Position numbers and translations under genes: made by a program
Shown here: piece by piece, positions 1-12,018 of the stretch
Position numbering within the stretch: position 1 is the stretch's first letter
How the letters are laid out: each line of letters begins with the position of its first letter
The notes under the pieces: generated by a model
Database searches by the model: none
What the model saw: only the letters and a program-made list of their open reading frames with translations
Told to the model about the DNA's origin: nothing
Origin: Isoetes taiwanensis
Lineage: Eukaryota > Streptophyta > Lycopodiopsida > Isoetales > Isoetaceae
Length of the DNA: 64,000 bases
Assembly (NCBI GenBank): GCA_021234155.1
Contig: JAJEKV010000134.1
Coordinates: forward strand, 1,547,328 to 1,611,327
Direction of reading: 5' to 3'

Positions 1-368
1 GCACGAATTTTATCCAATATGCTTCAGTAAATGGATCGCACTTCTCATCATCCAGACGCTTGTATCTGCAGGATAAGACCTTATATCTTTGACTATGTCC
101 CTCCTTGAAGTCATGGGCATCCATAAGACTGACAGAAAAATTCTTACTTCTCAATTGGACCATAGGATCCAAAAAGCTTTACCAACTCTTCAACGCAATG
201 TAATGCCGGAACATTCCTAATAATTAAGTACCTGCAGTAAATGTGAATCATAAAGATAAAAATCCCCTTACCCATTGGTACCAAATCCTTTAAATGTGCA
301 TACCTAGATTCGTCGCAGACAGTATAGACGCGCGGCACTTTCTGCACCCCTTCCCGATTCCGTTCCAT
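1..368 (-). CDS. RBM48: RBM48-like RNA-binding protein, 5' exons (partial)
   Basis: Three exons can be joined by GT-AG introns: 368-304, 231-148 and 65 to the window edge. The ATG at 368-366 follows an in-frame TAA. Exon 1 encodes MERNREGVQKVPRVYTVCDE and ends at AG|GTATGC. Exon 2 continues with YLIIRNVPALHCVEELVKLF and ends at GAA|GTAAGA. Exon 3 encodes KRLDDEKCDPFTEAYWIKF. The order 'VYTVCDESR, YL-RNVPAL, LF-YG-IE, DPFTE-YWIKF' is the signature of the RRM of RBM48. In plants and animals RBM48 works with ARMC7 in the splicing of minor (U12-type) introns in the nucleus. The RNP2-like strand is YLIIRNVP. The rest of the RRM and the C-terminus lie outside the window. Phases agree at both junctions (2 nt carried over each time), so these exons look functional. 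The family call is from memory of the motif pattern. Another RRM protein of the same subfamily is the only realistic alternative. Confidence 0.85.
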
Positions 369-1040
369 TTATCAATTCGAATGCTGTGACATGCTGGTAT
401 TGGAGCAACAGAATGATGGGTTTACCTGCTAACAGGCTACAACATTTCAAAACCCCAACGTATACCCAGAAACAAAAATTTGATCCCATATCTGAACTAT
501 TCTGCTAACTGTTCTGGCATAGATCGCCAATCCTAGGGGTTGCCAAGCAACTCAAAAATATGCCTACAACAATTTACAAACACCACAAAAATATCTCATG
601 TTCACATTATATACATGTTATGGTTGCAAATGGTTGAAGTGTACTTCCTATAATACATCAATAGTTAGCTATCCCAGCTTTTGCTTGTTCATCCATAGTA
701 AACAAATAACCAGGCCTACTTCTCATTCTATTGAGTTTTCTAAAGTTCCACTTACTGGTATACACACTCTTGCAGAAAAGCCCATCTGAGCAACAAAAGG
801 CCTAGCTAGTTTTTCAAGCAAGCAAGGCAATCCTTTGTCCTGTACAAAAACTGCTTGAAAATAAATGCCTGCCAATTTGTTTTTGCCAAGTAGCACCTAC
901 AAACATTTCAAACCATTGGTGTTCTTCCTGATAATAAGAGACTCTAGGCAGTAAGCATTAATACCATGTTTCAATCTTCATCCCTGAGTCTGTGGTGATT
1001 TCAGGATATGTTTATGGAGTAAACCCATCAGCTCACCTGA
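369..1040. other. intergenic or 5' untranslated stretch
   Basis: AT-rich sequence upstream of the RBM48-like start. I see no coding pattern on either strand. It may contain 5' UTR or a first intron if transcription starts near 1950. Confidence 0.4.
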
Positions 1041-1412
1041 AGTTCAATTTCATCTCAAGCTTTAGCAGAGTTATCAGGATGCCGGACTCATTCAATGGTA
1101 CGCCCTTTGAATTTTTAACTGAAAAAGGGGTATCTCAGTAAGAATCATGAATGAAGGGGTTAATCAACAGTGAGACATTTTCCACTTGCCTTTCATGTCG
1201 AAAATGAAGTTTCGGATGACCATCACTCACACAAGTTCAATTTCATCTCAAGCTTTAGCAGAGTTATCAGGATGCCGGACTCATTCAATGGTACGCCCTT
1301 TGAATTTTTAACTGAAAAAGGGGTATCTCAGTAAGAATCATGAATGAAGGAATTAATCAACAGTGAGACATTTTCTACTTGCCTTTCATGTCAAAAATGA
1401 AGTTTCGGATGA
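1041..1412. repeat. 193-bp direct tandem duplication
   Basis: A unit of about 179 bp beginning agttcaatttcatctcaagc at 1041-1219 is repeated at 1234-1412 with only a few substitutions and a 14-bp spacer. No open frame is conserved across the copies, so this looks like a recent local duplication in noncoding DNA. Confidence 0.9.
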
Positions 1413-1691
1413 AGAGGGTCGTAGATGTGAGCCTGGTCTGGTTTTTTGAGCCAGCCATGTCAGAAGAGAAAAGGAAAATATAGCATTTAACTGCTCTGGT
1501 ATAAGGTTCTAACTCTGCCTTATAGTCTGGTGCTTAAACGTCCTCCTAAGCGCCTGCTTTTGCATGTGAAAAACCCAGATCAAATACGGTTCTAGAAAAA
1601 AGCAGTATGGAAAGGCTTGGCTAATCCACCCAAATCTACCCAGCAACTCTGCGGCAAGCCATATTTGGAAAAAAGGGGGCAAAGACTGAGT

Positions 1692-1980
1692 TCAGCTTAA
1701 TAGATCCACTCCATTCCAACTTTGCTTAACTTTCGGGCTCCTGCACAGATTCAATAGATGTTTACCTCTCTTGTAAATGCCAGACTGCACCGCCATCAAT
1801 CTGTATTGAATGGATATCCGGCCCCTCATCAGCCGCCATGGCCATCTTTGGAGTTTTTTTTGACGCCCTATTCGTGATGAAGCTGCTGCGGTAAAGAAAA
1901 ACCCTAAAAGAAAGATGAGGTTGGAAGAGAGGTGCAAGATGATGCCACGTGGCATCGATTAATCTGAGCCGCCCAAATTA
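1692..1980 (-). promoter_or_regulatory. promoter-like stretch and possible first exon, minus strand
   Basis: Read on the minus strand, this stretch has a G-box-like CCACGTGG (about 1946-1953), a CT-rich tract, and TTAGGGTTTTTC, which resembles a plant telo-box. These are followed by ATGGCCATGGCGGCTGATGA near 1850 and an open frame of about 27 codons that ends at a potential donor, GAGAG|GTAAAC. The composition is more CpG-rich than the surroundings. It could be the 5' end of the RBM48-like transcription unit, but its reading frame does not join the RBM48 frame. It would then be a 5' UTR exon with an upstream ORF. It could also be a separate short gene. I do not recognise the peptide. Confidence 0.3.
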
Positions 1981-4467
1981 GGGCGTGGTCCATTACACAA
2001 CATTATAATATAAGATTGGCTTCCTATGATATGTATATGCACCATACATGAGACGTGTTTGATGAATAAATGACTCAATGATACACTGATTAAAATAGTC
2101 TTAGGTAAAGTACATGTTCATTCTATGCTAATGGTATTAAGGGATACTTGGCATGAGCCGACAGCCAATTACTAGATATTTGTTTCTTTTCCTATACTTA
2201 AAACCATATAAGATATTTTTGAGAGATAATGATGTACTCTGGGTATCTATAGTTATAATAATACTGCTGCAAGGTTGATCAAAGCAGATGTTTAGTCTAA
2301 CAGATGCTAGTTCAGACTGGATTTTTTTCGTTACTTTTCTTGGCAGCTAAAACTATTTTTTGGTCTTTCTTTATACTCGTTTTAAAAAATGAACCATTTG
2401 AAATTAATGAACGATTGGACAAAATAAGTGTTGCCTAGATAGGCAAAATGCAATTTATGGACAACAACATGCACACTTATTGAACACCCATAAATTAGTG
2501 GACAAAAACTTTTATACTTGTCAAGCACTGCACATTTTTACTTTTTGAATCGAAAACCCTCTCCCCCCTCTCCCTCCCCAAACCAAAAGAATTCTAAATA
2601 AAATCTTGAATATGTGTCTATATGAATAAAGAATTTAGAATAAGAATCTTGCGAACAATCTTTATGTATGTATAAGTAATATATGACTATATAAGACAAA
2701 TGCATATATATAGTGATGTTGATATATGTAAGTGACATATGCCATGAAATATAATGAGATATATTACGTGTCATATACATAATATGTCATGACACACATA
2801 TGACATATGCCAAAGCTTATAATACATGTCATATATCTCTGACAAATTATTATAATATGACATGACATATTTCATATATCATGACACACACACATATATA
2901 GTGGTGCTTTTAGTGGCTCCTGATTTGGGGTTGGATTCCAGAAGTGGTATTAGACTCATGGAATATGGGTATTAGAGTCGTGGTTTCAACTTTCTAAGTT
3001 ATTCCATAAGTCAAATACCTATATTCGACCTCCAATTTCAAGCAGATCTTCCATAAGTCGAATATCTCCAGGAAAAAAACAAACAGGGAAAATTACCTTA
3101 CGCCCCTTGTATAGTTACCATAATTTTGCTAACTTATGCATTGTTTGGGTGCAGGTAACCGGAACACTCTCTCCTGGTTTTGTCTTCAGTAGGAACACGT
3201 GCACATTGGTGGTCCACGTGCGCATAGAAATGCACCTGCATGCAGAAGCAAAGCCAACGGGAATAGATGTTGAAACCTCCTAATTTTCATATACTACAGA
3301 AGCAAAGCCAACGGGAATAGATATTGAAATCTCCTAGTTTTTCATATACTAAATAACTTCTTCACTAAATGAAGAGAGCCTCTTGTGGATAACATGCACA
3401 AAATGAAAGATTGTTGGAGTTGTTTAACATAATCCAAGATAGAAGTTTGAAAATAGATGCTTCAATTCGAAATATGTTAGGCAACAAATAGAGAACTGCC
3501 AGTGGATACCTATGTGCTCTAACAAAGAATCCAAAACAATTCCTGGAGAAACAAACATTAAAAAATAGCATCAGCAATAATCTCGCAAGAAAAAAAAAGG
3601 AGTTAAATATTTGCTACACTTCTATCAAGATCATTTGCAAAAACTTAAGCTACATATTTCATTTGAGTCGTAAGCACAAAGGCGATTATAAAAGAGAAGC
3701 ATTACTTGAGCATTAATACTCCAACTAAAGCCATTTGCAACACATGCTGACATCTCGAAGCTCTGCCATCTCAAAACTCTGTTGCAAACCCATGCCCTAT
3801 TGGTTATGTGGAAGATAAAGATTATCATGCAAGTGCTTGGATCGTCACAAAATAAGTTGAGGCCACAAAAATTGCAGTTTCGACTGCCAAATTCGCTTGT
3901 TGGAGCGCAATGTATACTTCATTAAAGCGCTCCTCCTTCATCTACCCGAACAGGATATGGGATTATACATAGACTATGAAGCCAAAACATGGCCCAGAGA
4001 TGGCATTTCAGTTTGAGAATACTATTGCTCTTCCCTGCAAACAACTATTTTCGACCCGCAAATCTGATCCGCCATGTTCCAGTTAAAACCTAGCAAACAA
4101 CCATTTCCAGCTCACAAATCATAACAGCATGCAGTAAAACACAACATAAGGCTACCTTCTCTGTCAAAAGCTTCTGTCAATAGAGCTTCAACTGCAAGAC
4201 CAGAAGAAAGCTTCAAAGGAAGAACAACATGCATTATTTGGCAAAAGAAAGTCGTTAGATTCATGTTATAGAGCTGCATTTGCAAGCTTGCAGGATCAAA
4301 CAGATATACCATCTCGCCATCAGGCTCTTGAAGTTGTCTCCCAACTTGTTCTTCAGTATTCACATGTTCTGTCCCCTTATCAGCTTGACTGCTCATAGGG
4401 GCAGAGGTAACTTTAGAGGCAAAGAAAGGAAAAATATGGGAGAGAAAACACTTTTATTAATTTAGCA
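1981..4467. other. AT-rich spacer with simple degenerate repeats
   Basis: No gene recognised. 2740-2900 is a degenerate run of tgacatat/atatgtca words. 3243-3356 contains a roughly 57-bp direct duplication (gaagcaaagccaacgggaat twice). A 94-codon frame at 4396-4112 (minus) has no recognisable motif and no neighbours in phase. Confidence 0.5.
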
Positions 4468-5060
4468 AAACCTAAGGTGGCTGTGCTTTGGTGGCAGATT
4501 CTTCACAGATGCCCTCGGGTGAATGTGCTTGTCCACAGATTTGATTCTAGAGTGTCAGCACTCTGCCCACTGTGCAAGCAAAGGGATGAGACCATTAGCA
4601 TTGTTTCTTTTTATGTGATCATCTCCAGCCTGTTTGGTCTTGGCTGCTCTCTCTTTTTCATGTGACATTGACAAGTCAGCAAGTGCTTCTGGCTATTTAT
4701 CCGGATACTTGGAATAAGGTGCGGAGTCAAACATTTCATTTGGCATCAGGATGGTTGATGTGGTCTATCTGGAGGCGCAGAAGATTGTGTATCTTTCAGG
4801 GTTTGGATATTCCCCCTGCAGTAGTCCTCCAAGATGCACAAGTTAGAATCGCTAAGGCCTACCATTGTTCTTCGCTTGCTCCTACCAAGCAACAGTTGAT
4901 ATTTGAGTCCTATTTGAGTGTGTTGTCTTATGCATAGGCTGGTGGTTCTATTCAGTGGATCATTATTATCCTCTGAAATTTTATTCCCGCCTCTGCATTT
5001 GTATCTGGCTTTTGGCTTGGTGTTTCAATAAAGTTTGTCGCTCTTCAAAAATTTATAATC
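4468..5060 (+). mobile_element. L1-type LINE fragment (3' end of ORF2 and 3' UTR)
   Basis: The first frame (about 4468-4660) reads PKVALWWQILHRCPRVNVLV followed by SALCPLCKQRDETI. This is the zinc-binding domain that closes plant LINE reverse transcriptases (zf-RVT pattern with CPLC...ET). After a frameshift near 4660, a second frame (4662-4937) contains LASGWLMWSIWRRRRLCIFQ, the usual W-x-W-x-x-RN-x-x-F tail of these proteins. The stretch to about 5060 ends with ttcaataaagtttg, a typical LINE 3' end. There is no RT core or endonuclease, so this is a 5'-truncated, dead insertion. The exact ends are not defined and no target duplication was found. Confidence 0.75.
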
Positions 5061-6777
5061 TATCTGCATGTTCACATTGTCACATAAAAAATAAACCTAC
5101 ATGCACATCAATAATGTGTCTCTTAAATATGCTCTGGATATGTTAGAGATAATGGGAATGCAAAATGGTTAAGACTTACATAATTCAAGGGTGTGCATTC
5201 CGTTACAATACTAAAAAAAAAAACATCAGATTGTCATCTTTCCTATTATAGTTATTCAGAAGACTAAAAAGAGCAACAAACATACCTCCAAATTTGTTGT
5301 GTCCTCTGTTCTTGATGCAAAATGGTTAAGGCTTACATAATTGCAGGATGTCCAGTTTGTTATACCATCACAAATCTGTAGGATCTCTGCCTTATTTCTT
5401 TCAATTATATTTGCTAGCTTAACAATTTTGCACCAAACTGAAGGCTAAGGCTAATTCTGTAGAAAATAGGAAGACAGAACATCGTCAACCTATGAAATGC
5501 TTTTGGCAAGTGGAACAAATGCTTCTGATAAATGCTTCTTTTGTAAGCCTGTTAAAGATGTAGATCCTATACTTCTACGCCCTTTCCTTAAACACAATTC
5601 AGAAACCTAATCTCTTAGCTGAGGGAAGAGATGCACTACCTGGTAAAAAATAGCTCAATCCTTGTGCACGTAAGGTAAAGCTTATTCAAAAACCAGCTAT
5701 GAAGGATCCGAGTAAATAAAAAACCTATGCCACTTCAAGCATGAAAAACATTATTCCTAAGAGAATCGTTATGTGAAAAGAAGAAAATGAAAAAATAAAG
5801 TAATGGAGATGAGAAGAGCACCACAACCATCGAGTTGGCAGCCTTAAAAGGGACCAGATAAAACTTTGTTGTAGATAAATCTTAACCATATGTTATAATT
5901 TATGCTCATTCCTGCCAAAACATTTCCACAGGGATTCTCATTAGATTGTGCCTTCATGACCTTCATTTTTCTGGCTTTTAAATGGATTACAACACTTACT
6001 TCAAATCGCTAGAGGGAGTAGCAGCAGATATCTCTAGTAGAATCAAATCAAGAAACAAAAGATACAAATGCACTATCTTCCTTTGCAATTGTGTCATGCT
6101 TCCATTTTGCAACCGGCGTGACTACAAATATTTTGCATGCCCATATGATATATTAAAGAGATCCGACATTCTCGACAAATATTGAACCGGAAGAACGGCC
6201 ATATCTGCACAGTCAAGGGGTTCTAGCAACCGAATGATGCCGCCCTAGAAAATTTCGAGCATTCTTTTGTGTTCTCTGTCCTAACAGCTCCAGAAAGGTA
6301 TTCGAGACAGTAGAAAAAAGGCAAAAAAAATTGAAAATGACGCCACGCCGGAAAAATAAAACTCCATGTTTGAAATTTTTGGACGAAAGAGTATGTTTTA
6401 TGATGCCACATGACACAATTTGGGCCGATAGTTTCAAAGAGGCACTGGGAAATCTCGACCGTTGATAGCAGCAGAGGGACAGACAGGCGCCACAATTTTA
6501 CAATACAGGAATCATATAAGATTATAAAGTACAATTCCCAAATTTTTGCACACTTAGTGTGCAATAGAATTCTGGGGTCCAAATGATTTTGCCCCTCTAA
6601 ACTAACGTAAATAAACACTTTGTAAGAATGTACCTTGTCCTTGTCTCAGGATCGAAGAATAGTCAGAAAAAGGGGAAGAGGAAATCTATAACAAATGTGG
6701 ATAAGATTGGTGGTCTCGTCACCTCCTTATTTGGAAATTAAACAAATACTTTTTGGTACAAGATAATTGTATCAATG
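5061..6777. other. intergenic spacer
   Basis: AT-rich sequence without a recognisable gene. Short frames at 6213-6618 (minus) show no family motif. The words atgcaaaatggttaag and gcttacataattgcagg recur near 5157-5185 and 5316-5346, a small diverged duplication. Confidence 0.5.
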
Positions 6778-6784
6778 TCTTTAT
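6778..6784 (-). terminator. polyadenylation signal of the GH105 gene
   Basis: On the minus strand AATAAAG lies about 37 bp beyond the TAG stop at 6823-6821, a suitable place for a plant near-upstream polyadenylation element. Confidence 0.5.
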
Positions 6785-6820
6785 TGTAAAGGACCTAAAT
6801 GAGATAATATATAAATTCGT

Positions 6821-8035
6821 CTAGGAGGAAATTCGAAAGATTTCAACGCTGGCCATGATAAAAGCACCAATACCTCTGGAATCCTGATCAGCAACTGGAA
6901 CACTAACGTAGTAAGCATAGGTTCCATTTCTGTATGGAGTTCCTCCCAATCCAACAGCAGATGCACTTCCGGTGAAATTCAATCCATTATTTGGCAGATC
7001 TTCCACAAAATGATCCACAATTCCTCTGTAACCCTTTGCAGCAATTGCTCCATATGGAGCTGTTGGCAGATAATGCATTCTTACGGATTTCGCATAAAAA
7101 TACACAAACATGGCGGATGCAGATGATTCTAAATAATTCTGGGGCTTCCCTCCCTTGTCCAGAACCTGCCACCATAGCCCAGTTGCCGGATCTTGGACCT
7201 TCTTCAGAGCTATGGCGATCCGGCGAACAATTGCCAGAATTTCTCCCCTTTTTGGGTGATTCTTTGGAAAAAAATCTAGCACGTCTACTAATGCCATTGT
7301 ATACCAGCCTAATCCTCTGCCCCACAACGTCGGCGATTTCCCTGTCTTTGGATCTGACCAGTTCATAGCTCTAGATTCATCGTATGCATGATATAATAGC
7401 CCTGTTTTTGAATCTCTGGATCTCTTTTCCATTATTGTGAACTGAGCTGCTATGTCGGAAAATTTCTTGAATCTTTCTGCCGGATCTAGACTTAGAACAT
7501 ACTGCGCATAGAAGGGCTCTCCCATGTATAATCCGTCCAGCCACATCTGATAGGGGTAAACTAATTTGTGCCAGAAACCCCCTTCCTTTGTGCGCGGCTG
7601 CTGCAAGATTTGGGAATATAACAGATCTGCAGCTTTTTTGTATTTGGATTCGCCGGTTCTTGCAAGAAATGTAAGAACCAATCTTCCGGTAAGGATGTCA
7701 TCAAGGGCAAATTTGGAGCCGTTGTAGGTCGCGATGCTGCCGTTTTCGGCCACAAATCTATCGATCTTGAATTTGATCCAATCGAAACAGCCCTGATCGC
7801 CTGTTTCATCACCAAGAACTTCAATTCCTCGCAGAAGAGCCCCCAATTCATACTGGAATGTATCTTTGAAAGGTCCGGTGACCCTCCAGAGATCAATTGC
7901 TGTTTTATTCATGCGCTGTGCAAGAATCAAAGCCTGCTTGCCCTCTGCGGCGGGAACTTTTTGGCCCCAAATACAGGGGATGCATGCCATGACAAGGATC
8001 AGTTGCAGGATCGATGGGGGAGAATTTGGAGGCAT
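6821..8035 (-). CDS. GH105 unsaturated rhamnogalacturonyl hydrolase-like protein
   Basis: An intact single-exon gene of 404 residues. Residues 1-24 form a hydrophobic signal peptide (IL-QLILVMACIPCIWG) with likely cleavage before QKVPAA, so the product is probably secreted to the cell wall. The remainder matches the (alpha/alpha)6-barrel family GH88/GH105, typified by bacterial YteR, which removes the unsaturated galacturonyl residue from rhamnogalacturonan fragments. Visible family motifs are MWLDGLYMGEPFYAQY (residues 164-179, with the candidate catalytic Asp167), LYHAYDES (214-221), LWGRGLGWYTMALVDVL (237-253), GLWWQVLD (286-293) and NYLESSASAMFVYFYAK (300-316). Length agrees with single-domain GH105 enzymes. 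There is no intron and no damaged motif. Potential N-glycosylation sites include NGS and NGT. In plants such genes are uncommon and are thought to derive from microbes. That is family knowledge, not something shown here. Substrate is inferred. A GH88-type glucuronyl hydrolase is the alternative. Confidence 0.9.
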   Translation of the reverse strand: MPPNSPPSILQLILVMACIPCIWGQKVPAAEGKQALILAQRMNKTAIDLWRVTGPFKDTFQYELGALLRGIEVLGDETGDQGCFDWIKFKIDRFVAENGSIATYNGSKFALDDILTGRLVLTFLARTGESKYKKAADLLYSQILQQPRTKEGGFWHKLVYPYQMWLDGLYMGEPFYAQYVLSLDPAERFKKFSDIAAQFTIMEKRSRDSKTGLLYHAYDESRAMNWSDPKTGKSPTLWGRGLGWYTMALVDVLDFFPKNHPKRGEILAIVRRIAIALKKVQDPATGLWWQVLDKGGKPQNYLESSASAMFVYFYAKSVRMHYLPTAPYGAIAAKGYRGIVDHFVEDLPNNGLNFTGSASAVGLGGTPYRNGTYAYYVSVPVADQDSRGIGAFIMASVEIFRISS

Positions 8036-8203
8036 GGTGCAGAGGGTTCGATGCCGGATTCAAATTTTGAGAAGGAAAGGATGAAATCTGAGAGCGAAAG
8101 GATGAAATCTGAGTGAGGAGCAGCGGAAAAAAAGAAAATGCTTGTGCAGGACGCAGAGTTGAATTTTGGATAGTTGAATTTTGGATATAAATGCAAGTGT
8201 TCG

Positions 8204-8210
8204 CTATATA
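8204..8210 (-). promoter_or_regulatory. TATA box candidate of the GH105 gene
   Basis: TATATAG on the minus strand, about 170 bp upstream of the ATG at 8035. It is followed by a C/T-containing leader in which TATCCAAAATTCAAC occurs twice in tandem. It would give a 5' UTR of roughly 140 bp. Confidence 0.4.
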
Positions 8211-10487
8211 GCCTGCAGGAGGAGGAGCTCCGAGCTGGCTGGCTATGGCATGGCTATGGCGGTTTTGCACACACGCCATTAAGTCGGTTACCACGTTTTC
8301 GAACACTCTTCGCAATATCATATTCTATTTCCTATTTCTTTCGTCCATTACGCCGGATAGCCTCTTCCGGTGGATTTCGAGTTCTTGGTTGCGAATTTCG
8401 TCACCGGAAGTATACTTCCGGCTACTCGGCCTGGCGGAGCCGACAAACGGAAACGCAGCGGCGCCGCTAAAGCAGGCGGCGACATTTTCCACGCACGCGG
8501 CCCACAAGTTTGTAAAAATATGGACGCAGTCGTTTAAACAAACAATTAGGGACGACTTCGTCCATATTTGCAAGTCGTCCTTTTTGCGTAACTTAAACAA
8601 ATTTGCAAGTTGTCGTCCTTTTTGCATTTCTAAACTTGACTTTTCGAAATTAAAGTAACATGCTACAGACATGTTGCCATTACGTAATAAATTGCACCTC
8701 TAAATTTCCACCCATGTGGTTATCCACGTGGCTTGTACAGGTATCGTCGACCTTCAAGCGCAATCTGCACTGCAGACAGGAAATGTTGTCCAAATGATGG
8801 AATATCGGTTTAGTTAGCATTGATTGAAAAACCAGCCTCCCATGTGCCAAATTTATGCTTAGAAGATGAGATGGGTTTTTGAAAGGGACCCATTCAAATC
8901 TAGCCTCCAGAAACAAGGGAATGATTCAAAGTACTTTTTGTGGGTTAATAATATCCCTCTAATTGAAGAATGCAAATAAATATGTGTAACTTTAAATGTT
9001 TATTATCTGGCCATTGTCTGGAGATTGACTTACTTCTAATTGCATGTGCATATGGATAAAGGTTTTTTGTCTCTTTATTTAATGATTACGTACATTTCTG
9101 GTGATACTAATACTGAATCTTTAGCTTTTGTTCAGTTTTGAGCAATATGTGATATTCTTCAGACTTAATTAACAAATGACATATTTTGCAATAGAACTGT
9201 ATGGTTTGTCTTTATATATGTTCCAAATGAATTCTTATACTAGTGGATGTTCGTATTCGTAAGACCCTTGGGAGGATGCAATTACTACTATGTCAGCAAA
9301 TTGAAGTAAAGTGCTTAGGTTTTTTCCTTTTCACCCACAAAAGTTTTTTTTTTTCATTCAAGCACATGACTAATGCTACAAGGAGGATGACATGGTGAAG
9401 CATCATTTAATATCTCACAATTGAGATGCAACTGAAGCATCATTTAATATCTCACAATCTGTTACAAGGACGAGGGTGTTTGGATTCTCATTTGTAAGAG
9501 ACGTGCACCTTTGAGTCTTTTTTGCCTTTGTCTAATATGGCTCATACACTTGTATATATATTGATCTCATAATGAATAAAGTTTCATGTAATTGTGAAGA
9601 AGTGTATTCCTTAGCTCTTCTTTGTTGCGTCTTTCATATTTCTAACGACGAGCGTCTGTGATACCAAAGCAAGTGCGGATTTCAGAAACATACATGCTTT
9701 GATTGAGATGCAAGGCAAAATATTGGGAGCATAATATGTGGAGGCAGTAATATGTGGAGGCCTTGCAGTATCCAAAGCAGTGGTCCTAATTACTAATTAA
9801 AATGCAGCAAATGGCCAGTGATGATCAAAATGATGTAGAGATTGTTTCTGTTCTGCAAAGGCCCTGCACAAACTTCCTTTTGGACTGCTTGACTAGTATT
9901 TGCTTCAAATACATCTATTTCTAAATTCATCATCTATTTGCTTTCTATGTATGCATATTTGACATGGTTGTTGAAGGCAAGGCTTAAGAGAAGCTTGCAG
10001 ATTTTCCCTGACTGTTACAGGCAGTCTCTCACAGAAATTCGTGATATTGTCAAGTTTAATGTTGGACAGAATTGACGCAATTCACAGGCTCAAGAAGTTA
10101 CTGAATTTGCACACGCAGAGAATTAACTGTTTCAGTTGCTTTACTGTTTGCTTCAAACTTCCTTTTGGACTGCTTGACCAGTGTTTGAAGTTAACTTGGG
10201 AATTAAGTGCCGATTTTACGCCTTGTGGAAAACATATGCCTTAATTTTGAAGCCACATGGCATAGAACTCAATCCATATGGCATTGGGTAAATTTGCATA
10301 TTCAACCATAGGATCTTAATGGGTAATGGCATAGATAAGAGGCAAGTTCTTACCTTCTAGCAGTGACAGATGATACTAGGGAATTAAACTCGGAGGCATA
10401 AGACTCATAGTTAGTTTTTGAGCATGACCATGATTATTACTCACAAGTGTTTGTGAGACTCACAGAGATGTGCAGCACTGCTAACTA
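8211..10487. other. spacer with a repeated coding-like word
   Basis: No gene recognised. The word cttccttttggactgcttga occurs at about 9871-9890 and 10157-10176. A diverged copy lies on the other side of element A at 23798-23820. 9390-9460 has a 37-bp direct duplication (gaagcatcatttaatatctc). 8530-8625 has two diverged copies of a tttgcaagt(c/t)gtc-containing unit. Confidence 0.5.
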
Positions 10488-10492
10488 GTTGC
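10488..10492. repeat. target site duplication of element A, left copy
   Basis: GTTGC directly before the LTR start TGTGACGC. The same five bases follow the other LTR at 23523-23527. A 5-bp duplication is normal for Ty3/gypsy integrases. Confidence 0.9.
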
Positions 10493-12005
10493 TGTGACGC
10501 TCCCGGAACATATATGACGCCCCGGCCGTATACATACAGGGACTTTCCCCTCCCACGGCAACATCTCACCATGAGCAGGGCCCTCCGTCTACCTCGGGCC
10601 ATCCATATGATGGATGTTCGAGGGAAGGACACGGAGGTGTCATTCTGGTCCATGCCTTCAATGGATCTCCTAGATAGCGGAAGCGTGAATACAAGGTTAG
10701 CATACAACATAATCACATCATAAACAACCACCACGAAGGGTGGCACATCCATCCCAATACTGATAACAGAGAGGATACATCTAATGCTAAGGAAAACACT
10801 CCAAAACCCAGGTTCTACCCCGGTTTAGACTCCAATGAGGATAGACTGACGGCTGGGTCTCAAGAGATCAGCAGACCGAAGTATAACATGGCGTTGGCTG
10901 GCATAGAACAGTGGCTTGTCCACTCCATCCGCCCCTCCTGTGCACACTTTGCAGATGAGCTGAATTAAGCTATGGCGTCATTGTAGCCTTCCGGAGATGT
11001 AGGCTCAAAGGGGGAAGCCCGTGAGCCTACTCCAGGTTGCATCTCCCTGGTCCGATGAGGCAGGTCGGGGAAGTGTCCCCTCCCAGAGTCGCAGTGAATC
11101 CATGGGTGAGCTAGAGGAGGAGATCCCTCAGCATCTCCTTCCGTACCCGACTTACTCCCCTAACTTTATCATCTAAGTACAAGATGCTCCATTCGGGTCA
11201 CACCTCTGTACCCAGGGAGTGTCAGACCCATACCCGGCCCTCCACGTGACCGACTATTAGATCTAGCTCACTAAAGGAGTCCCCGTAGCCTTTTATGCTC
11301 AGGCGAGACCCCACCCCACACTTCATCACTACGGCCCCTTATCTGGTGCTTCAATAACGCCATAGATTCCACAGCTCGGTGGGATCTTGTGCACAAGCCG
11401 CAACTAATGGGATTTATAGGGCGCTAACTAGAAACATACTATGATATATGAGCTCAGAGGTCTCTACCCCCCGTAATTCCCCCATTTCCAGAGTAATACT
11501 ATGCAAAGAACCATCAGTCCATCATTTTAGAGCAAGTATAGAATCAGAAAGAAGAACATCTTACCTTTCAAACAAGGGTTAGTCTCTATTGCTAAATCAC
11601 AGAGAAAAACAGGAACCATCACACACAGAGATGCCTCAGAGGCGCTATCCTACTAATCACACTTAATCCTACGGACTAACCGTTAAAGCGACTCGAGTCG
11701 TTGTCTTGAGGATGATCCATCTCAGCTGCTGTAGGTTTTTGGGGAAGCGCCTGGTTGAAGAGCTCTTGGTCGATTCTGGTTCAAGGATTAATCTAGGATT
11801 CCCTTGGCCAATCGAATCATGCCACGTGGCATTAATAATTAGCTAATTAGCTTAATTAGGCTAATTATTCCATTAATTAGGTTAATGTTAATTTAGCATA
11901 GCTAAGTTAATCCATTTAGGTTAACCCACTAGGTTAGCTATACCCTATGACGGCGTATATGTACGGCGTGACGTGTCAGTACGTATAAATACGTGGAATG
12001 TCACA
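10493..12005 (-). repeat. element A 3' LTR
   Basis: 1513 bp, starting TGTGACG and ending CGTCACA-like (aatgtcaca) in the window orientation, so the ends are TG...CA inverted repeats. It aligns throughout with 21236-23522 apart from the MITE there, a 75-bp segment near 22866-22945 missing here, and a shorter gap near 11795. Microhomology at the 75-bp gap (tat) suggests a deletion in this copy. Confidence 0.95.
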
Positions 12006-12018
12006 TTCTCCCTCCCTT
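12006..12018 (-). promoter_or_regulatory. element A polypurine tract
   Basis: AAGGGAGGGAGAA on the minus strand immediately before the 3' LTR. It is the plus-strand primer site. The neighbouring upstream word AATGCTGAGGACA is shared with element C. Confidence 0.9.

Noticed and set aside
6991-7368. 125-codon plus-strand frame
   Set aside because: It lies wholly antisense to the intact GH105 gene and has no motif of its own.
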